Below are positions 9,043 to 16,120 of a stretch of DNA of 64,000 bases, one piece after another. A program made the translations under genes and the position numbers. The stretch is from Pseudomonadota bacterium (GTDB taxonomy: Bacteria > Pseudomonadota > Gammaproteobacteria > Burkholderiales > Burkholderiaceae_B), in NCBI GenBank assembly GCA_023387815.1, contig JAEWHK010000079.1:62001-126000 (forward strand), in the 5' to 3' direction. Position 1 is the first letter of the stretch. Each line of letters opens with the position of its first letter. The notes under the pieces are model-generated. The model ran no database searches and was not told the DNA's origin. It saw nothing but the letters and a program-made list of their open reading frames with translations.

Positions 9043-9912
9043 TTATTTACTGCCTGCCGACGCACGGCGCTTAGCCAGAACATCGGCAAAAAAGCCGGTG
9101 ATCTGGTCAATACAATCTTCCCAGCGATGTGACACGCCCGGCACCACATCGAACCGGACCTTGACACCGACCGATTCGAAATTGCGTCGCAAGGTATCCA
9201 GTCTCTCGGGACGGGTTTTACCCGCATCATTGGCACCTTCCATCCAGTGTGCGCCACCAGGTTTATGGGTAATTTCCCAGGTTTCGGTATCGGCATCACC
9301 AACAATCATCTGCACTGGCACTCTAGCCAGCGCTTCGATATCAATATCAATACCGAAGAGTTCTCCAACATTTCTTGTACCCACCCACCAGTCACGCTTG
9401 GGATCCAGCAGGGTGACCGAACCCGGTGCGCCAACGGAAGCAGCCCAGACACGCGTTGGATGCAGCAGCGTGAAACGGTGCGTAAAGTGGCCACCGCCGG
9501 AAAATCCAAACAACCCAAAATCCTGGAAATTGAAGCCATAACGCTTGTTGATCTGATCCACAATGTCCAGCACGGCCAGATCATAGCGAATATCCCCTTC
9601 CTGGATATATTTATAGCCATTGCGATTGTCATCGCCCATGACACCAACGGGGAACAAGGGACAAACAATCACGCAGTTGTTCCAGCGCGCAAAGTGACTG
9701 AACGCATCGCGATATTCGGTAATGGTCCGACCCGTCCCATGTACGGCAACAACCAGCTCCGGCGCAGGACCACCCTGCCCAACAGAACGCGGAACGTACA
9801 TGCAGAAGCTGAAGCGGGGATCTTTGTGACTGGAAAATATTGTTGTATGTCCCAGGTCATACATATTGGTTCCACGTGATTCCGGTGTCGCTTCAGCGGC
9901 GGTAACAGCCAT
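9043..9912 (-). CDS. alpha/beta hydrolase (esterase/PHB-depolymerase-like)
   Basis: 289 residues. The core has the alpha/beta-hydrolase elements: VVAVHGTGR (oxyanion loop, about 54-62), the nucleophile elbow GFSGGG with Ser138, a likely acid in VGDADTE, and the catalytic His in GVSHRWED near 270. No export signal is evident, so it is probably cytoplasmic. It is the first gene of the operon, preceded by AGGAG and a good promoter (-35 TTGTAT at 9977-9982, -10 TATACT at 9954-9959, minus strand). In context it may hydrolyse an ester or lactone on the imported compound before or after the C45 amidase acts. The substrate is not evident from sequence. Confidence 0.83.
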   Translation of the reverse strand: MAVTAAEATPESRGTNMYDLGHTTIFSSHKDPRFSFCMYVPRSVGQGGPAPELVVAVHGTGRTITEYRDAFSHFARWNNCVIVCPLFPVGVMGDDNRNGYKYIQEGDIRYDLAVLDIVDQINKRYGFNFQDFGLFGFSGGGHFTHRFTLLHPTRVWAASVGAPGSVTLLDPKRDWWVGTRNVGELFGIDIDIEALARVPVQMIVGDADTETWEITHKPGGAHWMEGANDAGKTRPERLDTLRRNFESVGVKVRFDVVPGVSHRWEDCIDQITGFFADVLAKRRASAGSK

Positions 9913-9927
9913 TTTTTACTCCTGCAA

Positions 9928-9967
9928 TTTATGCGCATAAATGATTGACACAAAGTATACGCATAAA
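9928..9967. promoter_or_regulatory. tandem palindromic operator between hydrolase operon and GntR gene
   Basis: TTTATGCGCATAAA (9928-9941) is a perfect 14-base palindrome. A second, imperfect copy, AGTATACGCATAAA, occupies 9954-9967, with centres 26 bases apart. The second copy covers the -10 of the minus-strand operon promoter and the first lies just downstream of its start point. The position and symmetry fit binding by two dimers of the GntR repressor encoded divergently at 10041. The GntR gene has its own -10 (TATAAT, 9985-9990). Confidence 0.7.
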
Positions 9968-9982
9968 AATGCGGTCATACAA
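9954..9982 (-). promoter_or_regulatory. sigma70-type promoter of the hydrolase/ABC operon
   Basis: On the minus strand TTGTAT (9977-9982) and TATACT (9954-9959) are separated by 17 bases, a good sigma70 match. The -10 lies inside the second operator copy, so repressor and polymerase should compete. Confidence 0.6.
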
Positions 9983-10040
9983 GGTATAATTGTTTCACGA
10001 AAGACAAATGCGGCGATAAGCGCAAAAGGACAGTGACCAA

Positions 10041-10667
10041 ATGGCAAAAGTACGAGGTAAGGTGCCCCGTATGCTTGGGGACGAAATTGCGTTGGAAATA
10101 CGTAATGGCGGATTTCGTGCAGGGGAATGGATACGGTTGGGTGATATAGAGGAGCGCTTTAACGCGTCCCGGTTTGACGCCCGTCGGGCCTTGTCAGAAC
10201 TGGTACTGCGTCAGGTCCTGGAGCACGCGCCCAACCGCGGCTATCGCGTTTACGCGCCAGATGCCGATACGATTCGTCATGTGCGCGAGGCGCGAATTTT
10301 TCTGGAAAAAGAAGCCATCCGCAACGTGGTCAGCAATATCAGTGAAGACACGCTCAGGCAGCTTGGCCGGCTGGCAGACGATTTTCGCAAGGCGGCAGAT
10401 CACGGCACCCGTAGCGAACAGAATGAAATCAACAACCGGTTTCATGCCCTGCTTTTTTCTTCCAGCGGCAACCCGGTCATTGAGAGTCTGATTGAAGATC
10501 TCAGGCAGCGCCTGGGTGGTTCGTCCCAGGCGGTATGGCAATCCAGAGACGCACTTCTGCAAAGTGCGCTGGACCATCTGGATATTGTCAAGGCATTGGA
10601 AGCACGCGATGCCGAACTGTCAGTGAAACTGATCGAACGGCATATCAATCGATCCAGTTCGGAGTGA
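10041..10667 (+). CDS. GntR family regulator (FCD domain)
   Basis: 208 residues. The N-terminal winged helix (about 8-75) includes LGDIEERFNASRFDARRALSELVLRQVLE and the wing HAPNRGYRV, followed by an all-helical FCD effector domain (about 80-200) with the metal/ligand-associated residues of the family (EARIFLEKEAIRN, NNRFHALL, HLDIVKALEARD). The usual Pro-Val-Arg-Glu of the recognition helix is replaced by Asp-Ala-Arg-Arg. It is transcribed away from the seven-gene ABC operon, and the shared 128-base gap contains two palindromes, so it probably represses that operon until the imported substrate or a breakdown product binds. AAAGGA precedes the start by about 12 bases. Confidence 0.88.
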   Translation: MAKVRGKVPRMLGDEIALEIRNGGFRAGEWIRLGDIEERFNASRFDARRALSELVLRQVLEHAPNRGYRVYAPDADTIRHVREARIFLEKEAIRNVVSNISEDTLRQLGRLADDFRKAADHGTRSEQNEINNRFHALLFSSSGNPVIESLIEDLRQRLGGSSQAVWQSRDALLQSALDHLDIVKALEARDAELSVKLIERHINRSSSE

Positions 10668-10751
10668 CGGAGGCCGGGGTTCGGCGACGCGTGAGTGGTC
10701 GCGCCGCAATTGGCATGTCTGGCTCAATGCCCAATGTGATATTGAAAAGAC

Positions 10752-11390
10752 TTATTCGGAATAAGCCTTGAATTCACCGGTTGCCGGATCCCGCACAAAC
10801 AGAACACCGGTTGCAACCCCGAAATAGGCGCCATGCAGCTGCAGCGTTCCTGCCTCGACGCGCTCACTCACGGCCGGAAATGTCATCAGATTTTCCAGAC
10901 TGTATTCCACAACGGCCCATTCCAGGCTGCGGATCCAGCTGTTGCGATCCCCTTCCTGCTGTGGGCCCAGTCGATCCACCACGGGTTCGATCTGCGACAT
11001 CCATTTGCCGATGAAATCGCGCTGTGTCAGCGGCGCTGCCTTGTTCGCAAACGCGGCCACGCCCCCGCAACTGGCATGACCCATGACCACAATATGTTTG
11101 ACCTGCAGTGCGTTCACGGCAAATTCAATGGCTGCACTGGTGCCATGGTAGGAGGTGTCGACATCCGGCTCACAGGGCGGAACCAGATTTGCAATATTTC
11201 GAATAACAAACATTTCGCCCGGACCCGCATCAAAAATGGTTTCCGGCGCTACACGCGAATCACCACAGCCAATCACCATGATTTCAGGCTGCTGGCCATG
11301 TTCCGCGAGCTTCTGATATCGGGCGCGTTCGCGCTCTAGGCGTCCATTCAGAAAAGAAGTGTAGCCTTCGGTCAGTCTTTTGGGAAACAT
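10752..11390 (-). CDS. beta-class carbonic anhydrase
   Basis: 212 residues, the normal length for bacterial beta-carbonic anhydrases. The zinc site is intact: Cys42, with Asp44 and Arg46, in IGCGDSR, and His105 and Cys108 in GHASCGG. The enzyme interconverts CO2 and bicarbonate in the cytoplasm to supply carboxylases and pH control. It is a single gene on the minus strand; the neighbours give no pathway link. It is convergent with the GntR gene at 10667, and the 84-base gap between them holds no clear terminator. Confidence 0.95.
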   Translation of the reverse strand: MFPKRLTEGYTSFLNGRLERERARYQKLAEHGQQPEIMVIGCGDSRVAPETIFDAGPGEMFVIRNIANLVPPCEPDVDTSYHGTSAAIEFAVNALQVKHIVVMGHASCGGVAAFANKAAPLTQRDFIGKWMSQIEPVVDRLGPQQEGDRNSWIRSLEWAVVEYSLENLMTFPAVSERVEAGTLQLHGAYFGVATGVLFVRDPATGEFKAYSE

Positions 11391-11530
11391 GGGAAAATCC
11401 TGCGGGTGAGTTTAAATGTGGCGCTATTTTACGACGATTCTCTTTTATTCCCGCTGAATACGGCATTTTTGTTACCGCAAAGCCTGGTATTTCACTTGAC
11501 ATCCCGACTCCTGCGGCTATACTTGTGGAC

Positions 11531-11655
11531 ATCAAGGGGAGTAGCTTCTTTCCGGTGCATCGTCATTACGGTTGTCATGCAGTCAATGCAAACACCCGGT
11601 GCCTGGACAACACAATGTGTTGCAAGCAAGACCTTGCCAACCAGGGCAAGGTCCA
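11531..11655 (+). ncRNA. yybP-ykoY manganese riboswitch
   Basis: The leader of the TerC-family gene contains both conserved segments of the yybP-ykoY class: AAGGGGAGTAGC (11534-11545) and, after two helical arms including CGTCATTACG, the 3' motif GCAAGACCTTGCC (11626-11638). In this class Mn2+ sits between the two conserved loops. An alternative 9-bp helix is possible in which GACCTTGCC of the binding core (11630-11638) pairs with GGCAAGGTC (11645-11653), which would destroy the aptamer. This is followed by an intrinsic terminator, so the expected logic is Mn2+-induced readthrough into the downstream membrane protein. Confidence 0.88.
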
Positions 11656-11670
11656 TCCTCTGAAAATGAT

Positions 11671-11706
11671 GGCCTGAGTCCTTGTGGATCAGGCCGTTTT
11701 GTTTTG
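11671..11706 (+). terminator. intrinsic terminator of the Mn riboswitch expression platform
   Basis: GGCCTGA (11671-11677) pairs with TCAGGCC (11689-11695), extended by TCC/GGA inside a small loop, and is followed by GTTTTGTTTT. It lies between the aptamer and the TerC start at 11815, so it can only act as an attenuator. Confidence 0.82.
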
Positions 11707-11814
11707 TCTGACGCTCCTCTGGATAAAGCCGCATTCACTTGGGGCGCGCAAGACCTGGCAGACGTCCCGATCCGTTCCACTACAACTTCAAACCAAACGG
11801 AATCAAGGTGACTT

Positions 11815-12525
11815 ATGCTTGAAATGTTACAAACACTTAGCTGGGCTGCAGTTTTCCAGATCGTCCTTATCGACATCCTGCTTGGCGGCGATAATGCAGT
11901 TGTCATTGCCCTCGCCTGCCGCAACCTGCCCGAAAAACAGCGGATGAAAGGTATTTTGTGGGGCACGGCTGGTGCCATCATTCTGCGGGTTGCGCTTATT
12001 GCATTCGCGCTGACGCTGCTTTCCATTCCTTTCCTCAAAATCGTAGGCGCACTCTTGCTGGTCTGGATCGGAATCAAATTGCTCATACCGCATGAAGATG
12101 CGCATGGCAATATCCAGGGAGGCACATCGGTCTTCGCTGCGTTCAAAACAATTCTGATTGCGGATTTTGTGATGAGCCTGGACAACGTGATTGCCATTGC
12201 CGGCGCGGCCCAGGGTGCAGACCCAAGTCATCAGATCGGCCTTGTGATCTTTGGTCTTGTTATCAGTATCCCTATCATCATCTGGGGCAGTACGCTTGTT
12301 CTGAAACTGATCGATCGCTTTCCCGTTGTGGTCACGTTCGGCGCGGCATTGCTGGGCTGGATTGCAGGTGGCATGCTGATCACCGATATCTTTATCGTGG
12401 AACGCATTGGTGAGCCATCCACCGCGTTGAAACTGGCCGCAGAAGTGATTGGTGCCCTGTTCATCGTGGGTGTGGGCAAGGCCATCGCAAAACGCAAGAA
12501 AACGCTGGCAATCAGCAACGCGTAA
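11815..12525 (+). CDS. TerC family integral membrane protein (Alx/YkoY-like, probable Mn2+ exporter)
   Basis: 236 residues, mostly hydrophobic, with about seven membrane helices. The TerC hallmarks are the paired acidic motifs Asp20 plus GGDNAVV (Asp26-Asn27) and ADFVMSLDNVIAI (Asp117, Asp123-Asn124), thought to line a metal pathway. TerC/Alx proteins of this type export Mn2+ and are classically controlled by yybP-ykoY riboswitches, exactly as found upstream. AAGGTG precedes the start by four bases. Two terminators follow the gene, so it is monocistronic. The assignment to Mn rests on the family and the riboswitch rather than on a motif unique to Mn. Confidence 0.92.
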   Translation: MLEMLQTLSWAAVFQIVLIDILLGGDNAVVIALACRNLPEKQRMKGILWGTAGAIILRVALIAFALTLLSIPFLKIVGALLLVWIGIKLLIPHEDAHGNIQGGTSVFAAFKTILIADFVMSLDNVIAIAGAAQGADPSHQIGLVIFGLVISIPIIIWGSTLVLKLIDRFPVVVTFGAALLGWIAGGMLITDIFIVERIGEPSTALKLAAEVIGALFIVGVGKAIAKRKKTLAISNA

Positions 12526-12539
12526 TTGATCGGTCTGAG

Positions 12540-12576
12540 CGGGCGTATTTCGGAGATGCAAATCCGGGTACGCCCG
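12540..12576 (+). terminator. first terminator after the TerC gene
   Basis: CGGGCGTA (12540-12547) pairs with TACGCCCG (12569-12576), followed by TTTTCT. This 8-bp stem lies 15 bases past the TerC stop codon. Confidence 0.65.
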
Positions 12577-12590
12577 TTTTCTACATTCAG

Positions 12591-12617
12591 GACGTGGGAT
12601 TCCCCACGTCTTTTTTT
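12591..12617 (+). terminator. second, strong intrinsic terminator after the TerC gene
   Basis: GACGTGGG (12591-12598) pairs with CCCACGTC (12603-12610) over a short loop and runs into seven T residues (12611-12617). It isolates the TerC transcript from the catabolic cluster starting at 12800. Confidence 0.85.
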
Positions 12618-12728
12618 ATTTCAATCTCGAATTTTATTGACACTTACCGGCCTGCTCTCGAACTGATTTGACAGTCTGCCGCGTGCTCATCTCTGCTTCC
12701 TTAGAATGAGTCGCACTTCTTTTTATAC

Positions 12729-12748
12729 ATATTTAGTTACGTAAATAT
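12729..12748. promoter_or_regulatory. palindrome upstream of the thiolase/DUF35 cluster
   Basis: ATATTTA (12729-12735) and TAAATAT (12742-12748) form perfect inverted arms around GTTACG, in an AT-rich region 52 bases before the first gene. It is a good candidate operator for the GntR regulator encoded inside the cluster at 14413. A second short palindrome, ACATATGT, lies nearby at about 12767-12774. Confidence 0.5.
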
Positions 12749-12799
12749 ATTTTATTTTTTATATAACATATGTCATAGTGCTGCCAATGGAGGACAGAG

Positions 12800-13984
12800 A
12801 TGACAGAGCAATTAAGAAATACAGGCCATCACGCACGCGGACGATCCGCTGCCGTTGCTGGCGTCGGCCACACTGACTGGGTAGGTGACTGGGCTCGCGT
12901 TCGAAATAATGAAAAGCCTGACGACAGCTATGGATACGCTGCCAAAGCCTTGGTGGTCGCGTTGAAGGATGCGGGCATTGATAAAAGTGAAATAGATGGC
13001 CTGATCGTTGGCCCCACCACTGCGTATGAGCGGATGGCAGAGATATTGGGTATAGATCCGAAATGGGGAGATCAGGCTGACGCCGTTCTTTCCGTGGCCC
13101 AGGCAGTGATGGCAATTGAAACGGGTCAGGCAGAAACCATCGCTCTGGTCTATGGTAATGACCAGCGTTCGGGTCAAATTCAATATGGAGGACCCCAGGC
13201 AATGGGGGGCGACGCGTTCTTGTCCTATATTTATCATGCTCCCTGGGGCCTAACCTCTCAAGGCGCGCTATATGCGCTGACCTTTCAGGCATACAAACAT
13301 GCGACAGGTTTCAGCGATGCAGATCTGGGTCGTGTGGCTGTAGCACAGCGAGAATGGTCATCACTAAATCCCAATGCCGTCATGCGCAAGCGTATCAGTA
13401 TTGATGACTATCTTAATGCACCTTATATCTGTGAGCCTTTGCGACTCTTTGACTATTGCATGATTAACGATGGCGGCGTCGCGCTGATAATAACAACAGC
13501 TGAAAAAGCCAAATCAATGAAGCAGCCTCCGGTCTATATCGAAGGATTGGGTCGTCGAGATCTCAATAGCAAGGCGACCAGCCTGGAACCCAGACTCACA
13601 GAGTTTTACCACCCGGCCCAGGAGGATTGCGCCAGGCAGGCATTTGACATGGCGGGCATTGGACCGCAAGACATTGATATCCTGCAGGTGTACGATAGTT
13701 TCTCAGTACATATCCCACTAGCACTAGAAGGATACGGCTACTGCCGAAAAGGAGAAGCGGCTAAATTTCTCTCCGAGAGTGGGATGGGTCCGTCCGGCAA
13801 GTTGCCAATCAATACCAGTGGCGGACATTTATCGGAAAGCTACATGCAAGGATGGGCGCACCAGATTGAATCCGTTCGGCAGTTACGCGGCGAATGCGGT
13901 GATCGACAAGTTCACAACTGTAAGCGTGTTCACTACACCTCCGATGTTGCCGGAAAGGCTGTTTCCATCATTTACGGGAAATAA
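12800..13984 (+). CDS. thiolase-fold protein of the lipid-transfer/SCP-x type (possible acyl-CoA retro-aldolase)
   Basis: 394 residues with the two-lobed thiolase fold of the SCP-x/non-specific lipid-transfer group (AAKALVVALKDAGIDKSEIDGLIVG; DIDILQVYDSFSVHIPLALEGYGYC; INTSGGHLSESYMQGW). The segment where classical thiolases carry their nucleophilic Cys reads DAVLSVAQAVM, with no cysteine, and the C-terminal Cys-Gly-x-Gly loop is also not recognisable. This resembles the Ltp2 group, which works with a DUF35 partner and cleaves beta-hydroxyacyl-CoA by retro-aldol reaction instead of thiolysis. The DUF35 gene follows two bases later. GGAGGA precedes the start. The retro-aldolase role is inference from family and context. 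Confidence 0.82.
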   Translation: MTEQLRNTGHHARGRSAAVAGVGHTDWVGDWARVRNNEKPDDSYGYAAKALVVALKDAGIDKSEIDGLIVGPTTAYERMAEILGIDPKWGDQADAVLSVAQAVMAIETGQAETIALVYGNDQRSGQIQYGGPQAMGGDAFLSYIYHAPWGLTSQGALYALTFQAYKHATGFSDADLGRVAVAQREWSSLNPNAVMRKRISIDDYLNAPYICEPLRLFDYCMINDGGVALIITTAEKAKSMKQPPVYIEGLGRRDLNSKATSLEPRLTEFYHPAQEDCARQAFDMAGIGPQDIDILQVYDSFSVHIPLALEGYGYCRKGEAAKFLSESGMGPSGKLPINTSGGHLSESYMQGWAHQIESVRQLRGECGDRQVHNCKRVHYTSDVAGKAVSIIYGK

Positions 13985-13986
13985 TC

Positions 13987-14397
13987 ATGACAGATGTTAT
14001 TGCACAGACTCCACCCCCGGTCATGGGACTTTATGACGTGCCGCTCTGGGAAAGTATCCGGGCTGGAGAGCTAAGACTACAGCGCAGTCGTTCTTCGGGA
14101 CGCTATCTTTATCCGCCCTCTCCTGTTTGCGATCAGTCTCTCGCCGATGATCTGGAGTGGGTACCCGTATCGGGCAAGGGTGAAATTCTGTCCTGGGTGA
14201 TATTTCATAGGAAATATCTAGAAGCGTACCCACCGCCGCATAATGTGATCGCGGTCCGATTGCAAGAAGGTCCAGTTATAATCTCGAACTTGCAGGGACG
14301 ACAACCAGAAGCGTCATGGATAGGTAGACAAGTCAGACTTGTGTACGCCACGATGCCGGACGGGTTCGTGCTCCCCCGATTCGAGCTCTCCGACTAG
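13987..14397 (+). CDS. DUF35 OB-fold protein, partner of the thiolase-like enzyme
   Basis: 136 residues. The N-terminal helix (PLWESIRAGELRLQRSRSSGRYLYPP) is followed by an OB-fold (GKGEILSWVIFHRKYLEAYPPPHNVIAVRLQEGPVIISNL) typical of the DUF35 family. The rubredoxin-like zinc ribbon normally found between them is degenerate: only one cysteine (about residue 48) remains of the usual four. DUF35 proteins bind thiolase-fold enzymes and complete their acyl-CoA sites, as ChsH2 does for Ltp2 in steroid breakdown. The gene follows the thiolase-like gene by two bases, so a stable complex is likely. Confidence 0.85.
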   Translation: MTDVIAQTPPPVMGLYDVPLWESIRAGELRLQRSRSSGRYLYPPSPVCDQSLADDLEWVPVSGKGEILSWVIFHRKYLEAYPPPHNVIAVRLQEGPVIISNLQGRQPEASWIGRQVRLVYATMPDGFVLPRFELSD

Positions 14398-14412
14398 GAT
14401 TTCATTTTCAAT

Positions 14413-15057
14413 ATGGACTATTCCCGCCCCATTCTGACCAAACAAGATCAGGTCATTGAACAGATACGTGAACAGATCATCGCGGGCGAATACAAGCGGG
14501 GGGAACGGTTGAGACAACAGGATATCGCAGACAGATTGGGCGTTTCAATTACGCCGGTACGCGAAGCACTGAAAGCGCTCGAAATGGAGGGGTATGTAAA
14601 AGTGTATCCCAACAAAGGAATTTATATCCCCGAGCAATCCCGTACTGACGTTCTTGAGATCTATGAACTGCGACTGATGCTGGAGACATTTCTCGTGGAG
14701 CGAGCCATGGATAACATTCAGGATACCGATTTGCTGGAACTGACATCGTTACACAAGCAGTATGTAAACGCCCTGGAAGCACGTGATTATATCGGGATCC
14801 GTACTGCAAATGTAAAGTTTCATTTTCGGCTTTATGAGCTGGGTAACAGTCCACAGACCCTGCAGTTTGTCCGGGTTCTGTGGGCCAAGACACCCTTTAA
14901 TTTCCAGGATCTTGGCGAACCTGCACGGTTTCATCAGATTCACGATGAACACAGCGACATCCTGGAGAAAATATTGAATCACGACAAGGCTGGGGTAGTT
15001 GCAAGCTTCCGTCAACATCTTCTATCGGGTCGAAGACGACTCTATGAAACCCCCTGA
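14413..15057 (+). CDS. GntR family regulator (FCD domain) of the CoA cluster
   Basis: 214 residues. The winged helix (about 10-75) contains the canonical recognition segment DIADRLGVSITPVREALKALEMEGYV with the wing PNKGIYIP; the FCD effector domain follows (about 80-205: YELRLMLETFLVERAM, KFHFRLYELGNSP, DEHSDILEKIL). It is embedded in the operon between DUF35 and the Bug receptor, all on the plus strand, and so should be autoregulated and respond to the imported acid or a CoA ester. The palindrome at 12729-12748 is its likely site. Confidence 0.9.
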   Translation: MDYSRPILTKQDQVIEQIREQIIAGEYKRGERLRQQDIADRLGVSITPVREALKALEMEGYVKVYPNKGIYIPEQSRTDVLEIYELRLMLETFLVERAMDNIQDTDLLELTSLHKQYVNALEARDYIGIRTANVKFHFRLYELGNSPQTLQFVRVLWAKTPFNFQDLGEPARFHQIHDEHSDILEKILNHDKAGVVASFRQHLLSGRRRLYETP

Positions 15058-15104
15058 GCACACTCAGGGACTCAATTAGCATAAAACAATCCAGGAGACA
15101 AAAA

Positions 15105-16097
15105 ATGATCGAGAAATTCACTCGAGTAGGATTCTTGCGCGCTACGTTTGCGATATCAGCATTTCTGCTACCAGCGGCACCGTCCATCGCACAGAATAAT
15201 GTGCCAATTCGCTTCGTCGTGCCGTTTACACCAGGCGGCGGGAATGACATTCTGGCACGCACGCTTGCACCTCATCTGGCCGACGTATTAAAGCGAAATG
15301 TTGTTGTTGAAAACAAGCCCGGCGCTGGCGGCAATATCGGTACTGCATTTGTTGCCAAATCAAAACCGGACGGCAATACCATTCTGATCGCGGGCAGTCA
15401 GATTACCACGCAGCCTGCTTTGGGCATGAAAACCAACTTCGATCTCAAGATCGATCTGGCACCAGTAGGTATGGTTGCCGAAGTTCCGATGATCTTCGTG
15501 GTCAATCCGAAAATGCCTTACAAGACAATGTCCGAATTCATCGAGTATGCGAAAGCGCACCCCAGCGAAATCAACTATAGCAGTCCCGGCATTGGTGTTC
15601 CTCAACATCTGGCGGGCGAGTTGCTCGCTGGTCTGGCAGATATCAAGATTACGCACGTACCGTATCAAGGTACAGGACCGTCGGTAGCGGATGTGATCGG
15701 AGGGCAGATTCAGTCCACATTTGGATCGATGGGTTCTGTTCTACAGCAAATTCAGAATGGAACATTACGTGCACTCGGGACCGCCAGGAACAAACGTACA
15801 CCCGTTTTGCCCGACGTTCCCGCATTCAGTGAATTTAAGGAAGGCAAAATGAGCGAATACAACGCCTCGCTATGGTTTAGTGTCATGGCGCCAGCCGGGA
15901 CACCCGTTGAGAAAATTAACGAATTGAATTCGGCAATCAATACGGCGCTGGACTCACCAGAGGTTCAGAAATCCTTGTCCGAACAGGGCTTTGAAATCAG
16001 CAAGAGTACGCCAGAAGAGCTAGGAAAAATCATCGACAAAGACCTGGCGCTCTGGAAAAAAGTTGCTGAAGACAATCACCTGTCTACCAAGCAGTGA
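15105..16097 (+). CDS. Bug-type periplasmic solute receptor (TctC family)
   Basis: 330 residues with a Sec signal (positive start, hydrophobic 12-24, cleavage after the SIAQ region). The Bug family blocks are present: RFVVPFTPGGGNDILAR at the first binding loop, ENKPGAGGNIGTAFVAKSKPDGNT at the second, and HVPYQGTGPSVADVIGGQ in the second lobe. Bug proteins capture carboxylates in the periplasm for tripartite tricarboxylate transporters. Being inside the CoA cluster, between the regulator and the CoA-transferase, it most likely delivers that pathway's starting acid. AGGAGA precedes the start. Its stop overlaps the extended frame of the next gene. Confidence 0.93.
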   Translation: MIEKFTRVGFLRATFAISAFLLPAAPSIAQNNVPIRFVVPFTPGGGNDILARTLAPHLADVLKRNVVVENKPGAGGNIGTAFVAKSKPDGNTILIAGSQITTQPALGMKTNFDLKIDLAPVGMVAEVPMIFVVNPKMPYKTMSEFIEYAKAHPSEINYSSPGIGVPQHLAGELLAGLADIKITHVPYQGTGPSVADVIGGQIQSTFGSMGSVLQQIQNGTLRALGTARNKRTPVLPDVPAFSEFKEGKMSEYNASLWFSVMAPAGTPVEKINELNSAINTALDSPEVQKSLSEQGFEISKSTPEELGKIIDKDLALWKKVAEDNHLSTKQ

Positions 16098-16120
16098 ATC
16101 AAACAAATTCAAAGGCATGT

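Noticed and set aside
9945..9990. Promoter built from TTGACA (9945-9950) and TATAAT (9985-9990)
   Set aside because: The spacing is 34 bases, far too long for one sigma70 promoter. The TATAAT probably works with a weaker -35 nearer to it.
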